From positions 310,001-374,000 of the forward strand of contig JACJYP010000005.1 in the NCBI GenBank assembly GCA_020636045.1: DNA of 64,000 nt. Reading direction: 5' to 3'. This document shows, piece after piece, positions 17,443-26,367 of this stretch. Under the pieces are notes generated by a model. The model saw only the letters and a list, made by a program, of their open reading frames with translations, was not told where the DNA came from and did not search any database. The position numbers were made by a program, and so were the translations under genes. Source of the DNA: Lewinellaceae bacterium (GTDB lineage: Bacteria; Bacteroidota; Bacteroidia; Chitinophagales; Saprospiraceae). Positions within the stretch are counted from its first letter, which is position 1; each line of letters opens with the position of its first letter.

Positions 17443-18861
17443 TCAGTCTTTCTTTATTTTGAATATTCTGAATTCATTGTCTTCGTAAAGCATTGGATAG
17501 GGTAGGGAGTCCTGCCATCTCGACCGGTCGATGATCGCGTAATGCAGGCCCACGGTTGTTTCCCCGTTCAGCCAGGCCGTATCTTTCATCCGGTCGTCGA
17601 CCGTCCAGCCGAGGCGGTGCGTGAAATACATCATCGTCGGCGATCCGCTTTTTCCATTCACCAGCACCCGGCTGTCGCGCGGCACCACCGAATCGGTGAT
17701 CTTTTCCAGTTTCAGCATCTTTTTATCCTGCCAGGGTATAAAAAAGTCGGATTTGTGTATCCAGATGGCCTCTGTTGCGATCGCGATCAATACCAGCAGT
17801 TGCACGTTTTGCGAACCGATCGCATTCCTGAGCCCGTATCCCGCCAACAGCGCCATGGTCGGCACATACGGAATGACGTAGTACACGTGACCCGAAAAGG
17901 TGCCACCCGCTTTCAGCATCAGCGCGAACAGCAGTGCCGTCGAACAGGCGAACGAAATGACCAGGGGCCACGCTTTTTTCCAGAACATGATCACGAGGCC
18001 GGTCAGGCAGAACAGGAAGGCGATCTTGCTGGTCAGCGCAATAGGGTAAAAACGCGACAGCGTATCGTCTGCCATCGTTACCAATTGCTGCCAACCTTCT
18101 GCCAGACTGGTCGGGTAGAACAGCGGGAAGCGATAGGTCTCTTCCGCCCAGGGTACCCAAACAAAATACCACGCTGCCATCGTTGCCACAGCAAGACTGC
18201 CGGCGACCACAATGCCAAGGCGCTGCCGCATGTCCTTGCCGGCATCAAAAACCGGAGGCGCCATAAACGCCAGTACGCAGGCCGCAGGCATTTTACAAAG
18301 CAGACCCAGGGCCGACAGCACGAAAAACAGCGCCAGTTGCCGGTTTTTCTTTTCTTCCAGATACCTCCAGCCCCAGGATACGCCCATCAGCACCAGCGAA
18401 ACGGCGAACACATCGGGCATCGCCTTGCGCGCGTACATGAATGCCACGGAAACACCGAAGATCACCGAAGCGTAAAAGCCCGTTCGCTCGTCGCCCGTCA
18501 TTCGCCGCACGATCCTATGGAAAGCGAACAAACCCATGCTCGCAACGATTAGATTGAACAGGCGGAAGCACCAGTTGTGCGTGCCGAATACTTTCCAGAG
18601 CAGGAAAATGCAGTAATTGAAAAGGGGAAATTCCTGCGCCTGGATGCCGCCCCTGCTGTCGCAGATCACCGTGCGCGGATGAAAAAAGTTTGCATCCCAT
18701 TCCAGGTAATTGCGCGCGACGCCCAGGGTGATCGACTGTCGCCAGGCGTGTTCATCCAGGGCGGGCAGGTCGATATTTTCCAACCGCACCAGGAACAGCA
18801 CCAATATCCAAAGCCTTATGTCAAAGAGCCAGTGTTTTATGTCGTCAAAACCCAATCTCAT
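17443..18861 (-). CDS. GT39-type glycosyltransferase, inserted in the nuo operon
   Basis: The protein is 472 residues long and polytopic. The first extracytoplasmic loop has the acidic motif PALDEHAWRQ (about residues 33-42), the usual start of PMT/ArnT-like enzymes that transfer a sugar from a polyprenyl phosphate carrier. Many hydrophobic helices follow, with a soluble tail of about 110 residues. The acceptor and sugar cannot be deduced. It sits between nuoL (24 bases) and nuoM (4 bases), which is unusual. Its base composition looks like its neighbours, so it may be a long-standing part of the operon in this lineage. Confidence 0.75.
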   Translation of the reverse strand: MRLGFDDIKHWLFDIRLWILVLFLVRLENIDLPALDEHAWRQSITLGVARNYLEWDANFFHPRTVICDSRGGIQAQEFPLFNYCIFLLWKVFGTHNWCFRLFNLIVASMGLFAFHRIVRRMTGDERTGFYASVIFGVSVAFMYARKAMPDVFAVSLVLMGVSWGWRYLEEKKNRQLALFFVLSALGLLCKMPAACVLAFMAPPVFDAGKDMRQRLGIVVAGSLAVATMAAWYFVWVPWAEETYRFPLFYPTSLAEGWQQLVTMADDTLSRFYPIALTSKIAFLFCLTGLVIMFWKKAWPLVISFACSTALLFALMLKAGGTFSGHVYYVIPYVPTMALLAGYGLRNAIGSQNVQLLVLIAIATEAIWIHKSDFFIPWQDKKMLKLEKITDSVVPRDSRVLVNGKSGSPTMMYFTHRLGWTVDDRMKDTAWLNGETTVGLHYAIIDRSRWQDSLPYPMLYEDNEFRIFKIKKD

Positions 18862-18885
18862 AGGAGGGGTGTTTTCGGAAAGGGG

Positions 18886-20769
18886 TTATACGAACAAACT
18901 CAGCAACAGCAATACTGCACCGGCCACCATGCCGATGAGGTAGTACTCAATGTTGCCGTTCTGAAGTTTCCTGAACTGTGCACCCAGGCGCTCTACACCT
19001 TTCGCAACGCCGGTCACGATGCCGTCGACAAATAATGTGTCGGCATAATGCAGCAGCCGCGAGCCGATCTCGACGGGCTTCACAAACAGAAAATCATATA
19101 TTTCATCCACATAAAATTTGTTGGCGACCACACGCGTCAGTCCTGTTTGCGCTTCGTCGGCTACCGGCAGGTTGCCGCGCCGTGTGTACACAAAGTACAG
19201 GCCCGCAATGATGACCAGCGCCAGGGAGGTGGTAAAAGTCATGAGCGACCACTCGGTGCTTTCGGGCAAATGCATGTCCGCCGCAGGAATAACCGGCCCG
19301 AACCAGGACGCAAGCCACTGCGGTGTGCCCAAATGCATGAAATGCGGCGTATTCAGCAGACCGCCCAGCACAGACAGAATCGCCAGTATGACCAGCGGCA
19401 CCGTCATGACAGCCGGACTTTCATGCAGGTGGTGTTTTTGTTCTTCTGTACCGCGGAATTCACCGAAAAAGGTCACGTAAAGCAGGCGACTCATATAAAT
19501 TACTGTCAGCAATGCGCCGAAACCTGCAAAGCCCCACCACCATACGCCGCCATGGGCATAAGTAAGGGCAAGTATCTCATCCTTGGAAAAAAAGCCCGAT
19601 AACAGCGGAAACCCGGAAATGGCAAACGTCCCGATCAGAAAAACCCAGAACGTGACAGGCATGGCTTTGCGAAGACCGCCCATGTTGCGGATGTCCTGCT
19701 CGCCGCCCATGCCGTGGATAATGCTGCCCGCCGCCAGGAATAGCAGGGCTTTGAAAAAGGCGTGCGTTGTGACGTGAAACATGGCGCTGGCGTATGCGCC
19801 CATACCGAGTCCGATGAACATCAGGCCCAACTGCGAAACAGTGGAATAGGCCAGTACTTTTTTGATGTCGTTCTGGCGCAGGCCTATGATGGCGGCAAAA
19901 ATGCTGGTAACCATGCCGACGAAAGCCACAACATGCAGCGCATCGGGCGACAGGGAATAAAGCGGATTGCAACGCGCCACGAGGTAAACACCCGCCGTCA
20001 CCATGGTGGCGGCGTGGATGAGTGCCGAAACCGGCGTCGGGCCTGCCATGGCATCGGGTAACCATGTGTACAGGGGAAGTTGTGCGCTTTTGCCCATGGC
20101 GCCTACGAAGAGCAGCAGGCAGATGAGGGTAACGGCGGCGGGATCGAGTCTCATTTCCGGCAACCGCGAAAAGATATCCGTAAAGTTGAGTGAGCCGAAT
20201 GTTTTGAAGATCAGGAAAATCCCCAGTAGCAGTCCAAGGTCGCCGATGCGGTTCATAATGAACGCCTTCCGGGCAGCCTTTCCGTATTCTTTATTGGTAT
20301 ACCAGAATCCGATGAGCAGGTAAGAACACAACCCCACACCTTCCCAGCCGAAAAACAGCATGAGCAGGTTGTCGCCCATCACCAGCAGCAACATCGAAAA
20401 AATAAACAGGTTGAGATAGGCAAAAAACTTCCAGAATCCCTCGTCATCGTGCATATAACCGATGGAGTAGACGTGGATCAGAAATCCCACACCCGTCACG
20501 ATCAGCATCATCCACACAGACAACTGGTCAACCAGAAACCCGAAATCGACCCGCATGCTGTCGATCGTAAAGAAATTATACATCGTGTGCTGGATCGCTC
20601 CCGAAGCCGCCACCTGATTGAAACAGGCCACGCTCAAAAGAAAAGAGACCAGCAGCACGCCCGAACCGATGATGCCGACGGCCGTTTTGGAAAGCCGTGC
20701 ACCGAACAGGCCGTTGATCGCAAACCCGATCAGGGGAAGAAAAGGAATAAGTGGTAAGAATGCGTCCAT
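18886..20769 (-). CDS. nuoL: NADH-quinone oxidoreductase subunit L
   Basis: The protein is 627 residues long, with about 16 helices and the long lateral amphipathic helix expected at the C-terminal end. The signatures FFGWEGVGLCSYLLIGFWY, APTPVSALIHAATMVTAG-like (PVSALIHAATMV) and HAFFKALLFLAAGS are all clear. NuoL is the distal proton-pumping subunit, with its horizontal helix coupling the antiporter modules. The start ATG at 20769 is 37 bases after nuoK. The length is typical of the family. Confidence 0.95.
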   Translation of the reverse strand: MDAFLPLIPFLPLIGFAINGLFGARLSKTAVGIIGSGVLLVSFLLSVACFNQVAASGAIQHTMYNFFTIDSMRVDFGFLVDQLSVWMMLIVTGVGFLIHVYSIGYMHDDEGFWKFFAYLNLFIFSMLLLVMGDNLLMLFFGWEGVGLCSYLLIGFWYTNKEYGKAARKAFIMNRIGDLGLLLGIFLIFKTFGSLNFTDIFSRLPEMRLDPAAVTLICLLLFVGAMGKSAQLPLYTWLPDAMAGPTPVSALIHAATMVTAGVYLVARCNPLYSLSPDALHVVAFVGMVTSIFAAIIGLRQNDIKKVLAYSTVSQLGLMFIGLGMGAYASAMFHVTTHAFFKALLFLAAGSIIHGMGGEQDIRNMGGLRKAMPVTFWVFLIGTFAISGFPLLSGFFSKDEILALTYAHGGVWWWGFAGFGALLTVIYMSRLLYVTFFGEFRGTEEQKHHLHESPAVMTVPLVILAILSVLGGLLNTPHFMHLGTPQWLASWFGPVIPAADMHLPESTEWSLMTFTTSLALVIIAGLYFVYTRRGNLPVADEAQTGLTRVVANKFYVDEIYDFLFVKPVEIGSRLLHYADTLFVDGIVTGVAKGVERLGAQFRKLQNGNIEYYLIGMVAGAVLLLLSLFV

Positions 20770-20806
20770 ATTATATTGTTCCGGAAAAAACTCCGTGACC
20801 CGGTTT

Positions 20807-21124
20807 TCAATTTCGCAGTTTATCGAGCAGTGAAATATCCGTCGATTTGGTGTTCCGGTAGATCATGACCAAAATGCCCAGCCCGACCGCCGCTTCTGCC
20901 GCTGCGACGACCATGATAAAAAATACCATGATCTGCCCCTGCGCGTCCGACAGGTAGGTTGAGAAGGCTGCCAGCAACAGGTTGACGGCATTGAGCATCA
21001 ACTCTACGCACATCAGTACGACGATAGCGTTGCGCCGCATCAGCACGCCGAGCACGCCGATACAGAACAGCACGGTGCTCAGGTATAGATAATATTCAAT
21101 CGGGATCGTACGAAGTTCTTCCAT
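20807..21124 (-). CDS. nuoK: NADH-quinone oxidoreductase subunit K
   Basis: The protein is 105 residues long, with three transmembrane helices. The conserved glutamates occur in VLMCVELMLNAVNL and VVAAAEAAVGLGI, both part of the proton path at the junction of the membrane arm. The size and motifs match NuoK well. It lies 44 bases after nuoJ. Confidence 0.95.
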   Translation of the reverse strand: MEELRTIPIEYYLYLSTVLFCIGVLGVLMRRNAIVVLMCVELMLNAVNLLLAAFSTYLSDAQGQIMVFFIMVVAAAEAAVGLGILVMIYRNTKSTDISLLDKLRN

Positions 21125-21168
21125 CTGCTCGAAATGTATTTGATGTCGAAGGTCTTAGGGGTTTATAC

Positions 21169-21669
21169 TTATAATTTAAGGTCTTTTTTGCCGACGAGCA
21201 CAGCGCCCACCATCGCGGCAAGGAACAGGATGCCTGCGATCTCAAAGGGAACGACAAAATCGGTGAACAACACTTTACCCAGATTTTCCACCAACCCGAC
21301 GCGCGGGTTGCTTTGTACCGGTGTGGCGAGTTGCACGCTGCCGCGAAGCGCGCCGGTCAGGGTCAGCAGCAGCGAACCGGCAGCAATAGCGGCCATGATC
21401 TTCCACATCGTAGACTTCTGCGGCTCCGTCTCGCTGTTGAGGTTGAGCATCATCAATACGAAGAGGAACAACACCATGATCGCGCCGGCATACACGATGA
21501 TATGCACGACAGCAAGAAACTGCGCGTTGAGCAGCACGTACTGCCCGGCAATGGCAAAAAATGTGAGGATGAGGAACAACACGCTGTGCACAGGGTTCCG
21601 GGAGAACACCATCAGCAAAGCGGTAATGACCGAAACAATTGCAAGGGTCAGGAATATGTAGAGTGTCAT
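21169..21669 (-). CDS. nuoJ: NADH-quinone oxidoreductase subunit J
   Basis: The protein is 166 residues long, with five helices. The diagnostic helix is VVHIIVYAGAIMVLFLFVLMML (in pieces), which contains the pi-bulge helix linked to quinone-coupled switching. The frame is open upstream to 21858, but the extra 63 residues are hydrophilic and overlap nuoI, so the ATG at 21667-21669 (MTLYIFL) is preferred. The gap to nuoI is 46 bases. Confidence 0.92.
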   Translation of the reverse strand: MTLYIFLTLAIVSVITALLMVFSRNPVHSVLFLILTFFAIAGQYVLLNAQFLAVVHIIVYAGAIMVLFLFVLMMLNLNSETEPQKSTMWKIMAAIAAGSLLLTLTGALRGSVQLATPVQSNPRVGLVENLGKVLFTDFVVPFEIAGILFLAAMVGAVLVGKKDLKL

Positions 21670-21715
21670 GCGTCGGTTTAGCGTTTCCGGTTTCCGGGGT
21701 AAATGTAAAGGGCGT

Positions 21716-22279
21716 TCACTGGATGGTGGCGGCCGTTTTATGCTCCTGTATGTGTTTCTGTCGCTTGGTAACGTCGATGCGGTTCGCAGGATCGATGCCT
21801 TCCACGAGCAGGTCTTTGCCGAAAATGAAATTCTGGCGTACGTAGTCGGCCGGCACAATGCGGTCGGTCAGGAAGATCGCCTCTTTCGGGCAGGCCTCTT
21901 CACACAATCCGCAAAAAATGCAGCGCAGCATGTTGATCTCGTACACCGATGCGTATTTCTCTTCCCGGTAAAGATGCTCCTCGCCCTTCTGGCGTTCGGC
22001 GGCTACCATCGTGATCGCTTCGGCGGGGCAGGCAACGGCACAAAGGCCGCAGGCAGTACAGTTTTCCCGGCCCTGGGCGTCGCGTTTCAACACGTGCCAG
22101 CCGCGGTACACCGGTGCGAAAGGCCGTTTTACATCGGGATAGGCCACCGTATTTTTCTTTCTGAAAAAGTGCTTCAGCGTCGTCCACATGCCTTTCAGGA
22201 TAGCGGGCAGGTAAATGCGCTCCATGAAGGTCATTTTTTTGTTGACGACGTTTTTTGAACGGTTGGTCAGTGCTTGCAT
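21716..22279 (-). CDS. nuoI: NADH-quinone oxidoreductase subunit I
   Basis: The protein is 187 residues long. It has two 4Fe-4S motifs, CTACGLCAVACPAE (about residues 74-87) and CIFCGLCEEACPKE (about 120-133), which carry clusters N6a and N6b between NuoG and NuoB. The N-terminal stretch (IYLPAILKGMWTTLKHFF) is an amphipathic anchor typical of NuoI. It lies 30 bases after nuoH. Confidence 0.95.
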   Translation of the reverse strand: MQALTNRSKNVVNKKMTFMERIYLPAILKGMWTTLKHFFRKKNTVAYPDVKRPFAPVYRGWHVLKRDAQGRENCTACGLCAVACPAEAITMVAAERQKGEEHLYREEKYASVYEINMLRCIFCGLCEEACPKEAIFLTDRIVPADYVRQNFIFGKDLLVEGIDPANRIDVTKRQKHIQEHKTAATIQ

Positions 22280-22309
22280 ATATGCTCCAGTGTGCTGTTA
22301 ATCAATGTT

Positions 22310-23344
22310 TTAGTTTTCGAACAGCAAAACGCCTGCGCCGGTCAGTACCATATTCAGGATCGACAGCGGTATCAGCGATTTCCATCCCAGGTGCATGAGT
22401 TGGTCGTAGCGGAATCGCGGAATAGTCCAGCGAATCCACATGAAAACAAATATAAAGAAAATGATCTTGGCGAACAGTACGATCGGCCCCATGAAGCCGC
22501 CCAGCCAGCCCGGATCCACGCCGGGGAAGTTGTATCCGCCAAAGTAAAGCGTGGCGATCACAGCGCAGGAGATGAACATGTTGATGTACTCGGCAAAAAG
22601 GTAGAAACCGAGTTTCATCGAGCTGTATTCCGTGTGATAGCCACCTACAAGTTCTGTTTCGCATTCCGCAAGGTCGAAGGGTGCGCGGTTGCATTCGGCA
22701 AGGGCGCAGACCAGGAAAATGATAAACCCGAGCGGCTGGTACCAGATGTTCCAGTTCAGTCCCGCCTGTTGTGCGGCGATCTCTTTCAGGCTCAGCGTGC
22801 CTGTCATCATGATGACGGCGATAATGGAGAGCCCCATCGCCAGTTCATATGAGATCATTTGCGAAGATGCCCGGATGGCGCCGTAGAGGGAATATTTATT
22901 GTTCGATGCCCAACCACCGATCATAATCCCGTAAACACCCAGGGATACGAATCCCATGATGTACAGGATGCCGATATTCAGGTCGGCCACCTGCAGGTCG
23001 ACGGGCTTTTCAAAGATCGTGAGTTGTGTACCCCAGGGAATCACGGCGCTGGTCATGCAAGCCACGAACATGAATGCCCCGGGCGCCAGAATGTACAGCC
23101 AGCGCTCTGCGGCATTGGGGGTGAAGTCCTCCTTTGTAAAGAACTTGACCCCGTCGGCGAGCGGCTGTAGGAGGCCGAACGGCCCCGCGCGATTGGGGCC
23201 CAGGCGGTCCTGAATAAAAGCAGCCACCTTCCGTTCGCCATAAGTAGAGTAGGCGGCAACGCCGAGGGTGATGGCGAACAGGACGCTGATCAGGATGATC
23301 TTTTCGATCAGCAAAGCCGTTGTGAATAGCAAAATAAGGCTCAT
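22310..23344 (-). CDS. nuoH: NADH-quinone oxidoreductase subunit H
   Basis: The protein is 344 residues long, with eight helices. The quinone-site signatures are present: GERKVAAFIQDRLGPNRAGP near the N-terminus and NRAPFDLAECETELVGGYHTEYS (in pieces) in the centre. NuoH forms the quinone chamber together with NuoB and NuoD. The ATG at 23344 lies 30 bases downstream of the nuoG stop. Confidence 0.95.
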   Translation of the reverse strand: MSLILLFTTALLIEKIILISVLFAITLGVAAYSTYGERKVAAFIQDRLGPNRAGPFGLLQPLADGVKFFTKEDFTPNAAERWLYILAPGAFMFVACMTSAVIPWGTQLTIFEKPVDLQVADLNIGILYIMGFVSLGVYGIMIGGWASNNKYSLYGAIRASSQMISYELAMGLSIIAVIMMTGTLSLKEIAAQQAGLNWNIWYQPLGFIIFLVCALAECNRAPFDLAECETELVGGYHTEYSSMKLGFYLFAEYINMFISCAVIATLYFGGYNFPGVDPGWLGGFMGPIVLFAKIIFFIFVFMWIRWTIPRFRYDQLMHLGWKSLIPLSILNMVLTGAGVLLFEN

Positions 23345-23374
23345 GCTCAGTTTTTTATGCAGTATGACCGGCGT

Positions 23375-24307
23375 TCAACGCACAGTCGCTGTTTTTCCGG
23401 TGTAGTGGTTTTGCGAGATCACAGAATGCCGTTCGATGTCGCGCGGCCCTTCAATGGTCCAGTCTTTCGGGTCTTTCGTTTCGAAACGGCAAGTATTGCA
23501 GATGAAATCGTGTACCTCGTCGTATTTGTCCTTGCGGGCGGTGACGCGATAAATTTCGTGGCCGTACATCCATACCACAGCCTTGCCACTGCAGGTCGGA
23601 CAGTCGCGGTGTGCGTTCATGGGATTGAGGAACCATACGCGGCTTTTGAACCGGAACGTGCGGTCCGTCAGCGCACCAACCGGGCACACATCGATCACGT
23701 TGCCTGAAAAATCATTGTCAATGGCCTTTTCGATAAAAGTGCTGATCTCGGCATGGTCGCCGCGGCCGATTACCCCGTGTACGCGTTCCGGAGTGAGTTG
23801 CTGGGCCGTGTACACGCAGCGATAGCAAAGGATGCAGCGCGTCATGTGCAACTTGATGTAGGGGCCGATATCGATCTTTTCGAAAGTGCGGCGCTCGAAT
23901 TCGTATCGTGTCTGCTCGGCGCCATGCTCGAAAGCGAGGTCCTGCAAATGGCACTCGCCGGCCTGGTCGCAGATCGGGCAGTCGAGCGGGTGGTTGATGA
24001 GCAGGAATTCCACGACTCCTTTTCGGGCATTCTGCACTTCCTCGCTGCTGATGTTGGCCACTTCCATACCATCCATCACCATGGTCTGGCACGATGCCAC
24101 GAGTTTGGGCATGGGCCGTGGATCTTTCTCCGAACCTTTAGTCACTTTCACCAGGCAGGTGCGGCATTTGCCGCCCGAGCCCTGCAGGGTGGAGTAGTAA
24201 CACATGGCCGGCGGCACGATGTCGCCGCCGATCTGTCGCGCAGCGCTCAGGATCGTAGTGCCTTCCGGCACTTCCGTTTCGAATCCGTCTATTTTTACTT
24301 TGGGCAT
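23375..24307 (-). CDS. nuoG: NADH-quinone oxidoreductase subunit G, short form
   Basis: The protein is 310 residues long, against 700-900 in classical NuoG. It holds the N-terminal electron-transfer part: a 2Fe-2S site (GKCRTCLVKV), a His-Cys site (HPLDCPICDQAGECH) and a 4Fe-4S cysteine set (CILCYRCVYT, DVCPVGAL). The molybdopterin-oxidoreductase-like domain is absent. Similar short NuoG forms occur in Bacteroidota. It remains able to pass electrons from NuoE and NuoF to NuoI. The start is one base after the HepT stop, so it is now translated in the shadow of the inserted toxin gene. Confidence 0.9.
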   Translation of the reverse strand: MPKVKIDGFETEVPEGTTILSAARQIGGDIVPPAMCYYSTLQGSGGKCRTCLVKVTKGSEKDPRPMPKLVASCQTMVMDGMEVANISSEEVQNARKGVVEFLLINHPLDCPICDQAGECHLQDLAFEHGAEQTRYEFERRTFEKIDIGPYIKLHMTRCILCYRCVYTAQQLTPERVHGVIGRGDHAEISTFIEKAIDNDFSGNVIDVCPVGALTDRTFRFKSRVWFLNPMNAHRDCPTCSGKAVVWMYGHEIYRVTARKDKYDEVHDFICNTCRFETKDPKDWTIEGPRDIERHSVISQNHYTGKTATVR

Positions 24308-24308
24308 A

Positions 24309-24662
24309 TTATTCTTCCAAATTGTAGTCTTCTAAAATTTGCCTTACTACCTTCTCCAGATCAGGAAGATAGTTTTCGGCGATGTCAACCAAACGAGCCA
24401 TTTGAGCACTCCAATAACGGTGAATCAAAACATCTCGCAAGCCAGCCACTTGTTTCCATGGTATTTCAGGGTATCGGTCGCGGATTTCCAGGGGAATCTG
24501 TTTGACTGCTTCGCCAATAATTTCCAGGCTTCGCTCCAGCGCTAATCCTTCCAGCGAGTATTTCTCCGATAATTCACGCATATCGTGTTTCGCCACCAGA
24601 TTTCTGGCATTTTCGGCATAGCCCAGGATATCGGCCAAAAAGTCTCTAAAGTCGCCTTTCAT
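24309..24662 (-). CDS. hepT: HepT-like HEPN ribonuclease (toxin)
   Basis: The protein is 117 residues long and of the DUF86/HepT family. The signature RX4HXY is exact: Arg76, His81 and Tyr83 in the segment RDVLIHRY. The family comprises HEPN ribonucleases that are inactivated when the partner MntA adds AMP to the tyrosine of this motif. Its start overlaps the MntA stop by 4 bases (ATGA at 24659-24662). It sits between nuoF and nuoG on the nuo strand. The local base composition looks noticeably richer in A and T than its neighbours, which suggests acquisition. Confidence 0.88.
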   Translation of the reverse strand: MKGDFRDFLADILGYAENARNLVAKHDMRELSEKYSLEGLALERSLEIIGEAVKQIPLEIRDRYPEIPWKQVAGLRDVLIHRYWSAQMARLVDIAENYLPDLEKVVRQILEDYNLEE

Positions 24663-24949
24663 AGATACTGAACTTCAGCCAAAATGTGTCGGCCAATATA
24701 TTTTCGAAGGCTGTCGCGCGGAGCTATATCAACCTTGCAGTTGAAGGTTTCTTCCAAATAATCCTGTAATTCCATGATTTCAAAAAGCCCAACCGTTCGA
24801 TCAAAATCCACCAGTACGTCAATATCGCTCGTTGCCTTCTGTTCGCCCCTGACCCACGAGCCAAACACACCAATTTCAGACACACCGAACCGCTTGTGCA
24901 GTTCGGGTTTCAGGGCGGTGAGTTTGTTTTTGATGTCGGTAAGGGTCAT
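24659..24949 (-). CDS. mntA: MntA-like minimal nucleotidyltransferase (antitoxin)
   Basis: The protein is 96 residues long from the ATG at 24947-24949. It carries the nucleotidyltransferase signature GSx10DxD (Gly30, Ser31, Asp42, Asp44) and a third acidic residue in KVDIAP (Asp74). In the known pair, MntA transfers AMP onto the HepT tyrosine and so silences the ribonuclease. A longer frame exists with a TTG start at 24985, only about 10 bases after nuoF, but the ATG fits the family length better. It is co-oriented with nuoF and overlaps hepT by 4 bases. Confidence 0.88.
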   Translation of the reverse strand: MTLTDIKNKLTALKPELHKRFGVSEIGVFGSWVRGEQKATSDIDVLVDFDRTVGLFEIMELQDYLEETFNCKVDIAPRDSLRKYIGRHILAEVQYL

Positions 24950-24994
24950 TTTGCATTTTTTGAATAAAAGGTTCAGGTTTTTCAAGGTTTTCTC

Positions 24995-26344
24995 TCACCC
25001 CTGCACATACATCTCCGGCTCTTTCACCAGTCCGTAATTCCGCTCCATGCACGTCTTCGGCTCACGCACATGCCATTCAAATTCCTCGCGGAAGTGGCGA
25101 ATGGCGGAATTCACCGGCCAGGCTGCCGCATCGCCCAGCGGGCAGATGGTATTTCCCTCGATCTTTTTGGCAACGTCGGCCAGCAGGTCGATGTCGCTCA
25201 TCTTGCCCTGTCCGTTCTCCAGACGCCACAACACATGTTCCATCCAGCCGGTGCCTTCGCGGCAGGGCGAGCACTGTCCGCAGGATTCGTGGTGATAAAA
25301 ACGCGTAAAGTTCCAGGTATTCCGCACGATGCACTGGTCTTCGTCGTAGACGATGAATCCGCCCGAACCGAGCATGGTGCCCGATTCGAAGCCGCCGTCT
25401 GCCAGGCTTTCGTAGGTCATGAGGCGTTGCTCGCCGCGGATGTTTTTGGTGACCAGGAAGTGGGGTAGGATGGGTACGGATGATCCGCCCGCCACGAGCG
25501 CTTTCAACTGCTTGCCGTTTTTGATGCCGCCGCACCATTCGTCGGAGTACAGGAATTGCTCAACTGTAACGCCCAGTTCGATCTCGTATACCCCGGGTTT
25601 ATTAATATTTCCGCAGGCGGAAATGAGTTTGGTGCCGGTGCTTTTGCCAATGCCGAGCTTGGCGTATTCTTCTCCGCCGTCGTTGATGATGGGCACGACT
25701 GCCGCAATGGTTTCCACATTATTGACCACCGTAGGGCACTGCCAGAGGCCTTTCACTGCCGGAAACGGCGGTTTGATGCGCGGATTGCCGCGCTTGCCTT
25801 CCAGGCTTTCGATCAGGGCCGTTTCCTCGCCGCAGATGTAGGCGCCGGCGCCGGGATTTACATACAGATCGAGGTCGTAGCCTTTGCCGAGGATGTTTTT
25901 GCCGAGCCACCCCGCAGCGTAAGCCTCTGCGATAGCCTTTTCCAGTATCTTGACGATCCAGGAATATTCTCCACGGATATAAATATAGGAGGTGTTGGCG
26001 CCGAGTGCATAACTGGAAGTGATCATCCCCTCGATGAGCAGGTGGGGGATCTTCTCCATCAGGAAGCGATCCTTAAACGTGCCGGGCTCCGATTCATCGG
26101 CATTGCAAAGCAGGTAGCGCGGCACACCCTCCGGTTTGGCCAGAAAAGACCATTTCAGTCCGGTAGGGAAGCCCGCTCCTCCGCGACCCCGCAGCCCCGA
26201 TTTTTTCACTTCTTCCACCACCTCGTCGGGCGTCATGTTTTTCAGCGCCTTTTCCACGGAGCGATAGCCGCCGTGTTTGCGGTACACTTCGTAAGAATCG
26301 ATGCCCTCGACGTGGGCGTGCTCCAATAATAATTTTCGACCCAT
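24995..26344 (-). CDS. nuoF: NADH-quinone oxidoreductase subunit F
   Basis: The protein is 449 residues long. The flavin and NADH site GRGGAGFPTGLKWSF lies near residue 53, and GAGAYICGEETALIESLEG in the middle. The N3 4Fe-4S cysteines are SCGQCSPCREGTGW and the later TICPLGDAAAW. It oxidises NADH and passes electrons through FMN to the cluster chain. It lies 23 bases after the DUF2750 gene and is followed by MntA/HepT. Confidence 0.95.
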   Translation of the reverse strand: MGRKLLLEHAHVEGIDSYEVYRKHGGYRSVEKALKNMTPDEVVEEVKKSGLRGRGGAGFPTGLKWSFLAKPEGVPRYLLCNADESEPGTFKDRFLMEKIPHLLIEGMITSSYALGANTSYIYIRGEYSWIVKILEKAIAEAYAAGWLGKNILGKGYDLDLYVNPGAGAYICGEETALIESLEGKRGNPRIKPPFPAVKGLWQCPTVVNNVETIAAVVPIINDGGEEYAKLGIGKSTGTKLISACGNINKPGVYEIELGVTVEQFLYSDEWCGGIKNGKQLKALVAGGSSVPILPHFLVTKNIRGEQRLMTYESLADGGFESGTMLGSGGFIVYDEDQCIVRNTWNFTRFYHHESCGQCSPCREGTGWMEHVLWRLENGQGKMSDIDLLADVAKKIEGNTICPLGDAAAWPVNSAIRHFREEFEWHVREPKTCMERNYGLVKEPEMYVQG

Positions 26345-26367
26345 TTATTTTTTCAAATTCTTGAAAA

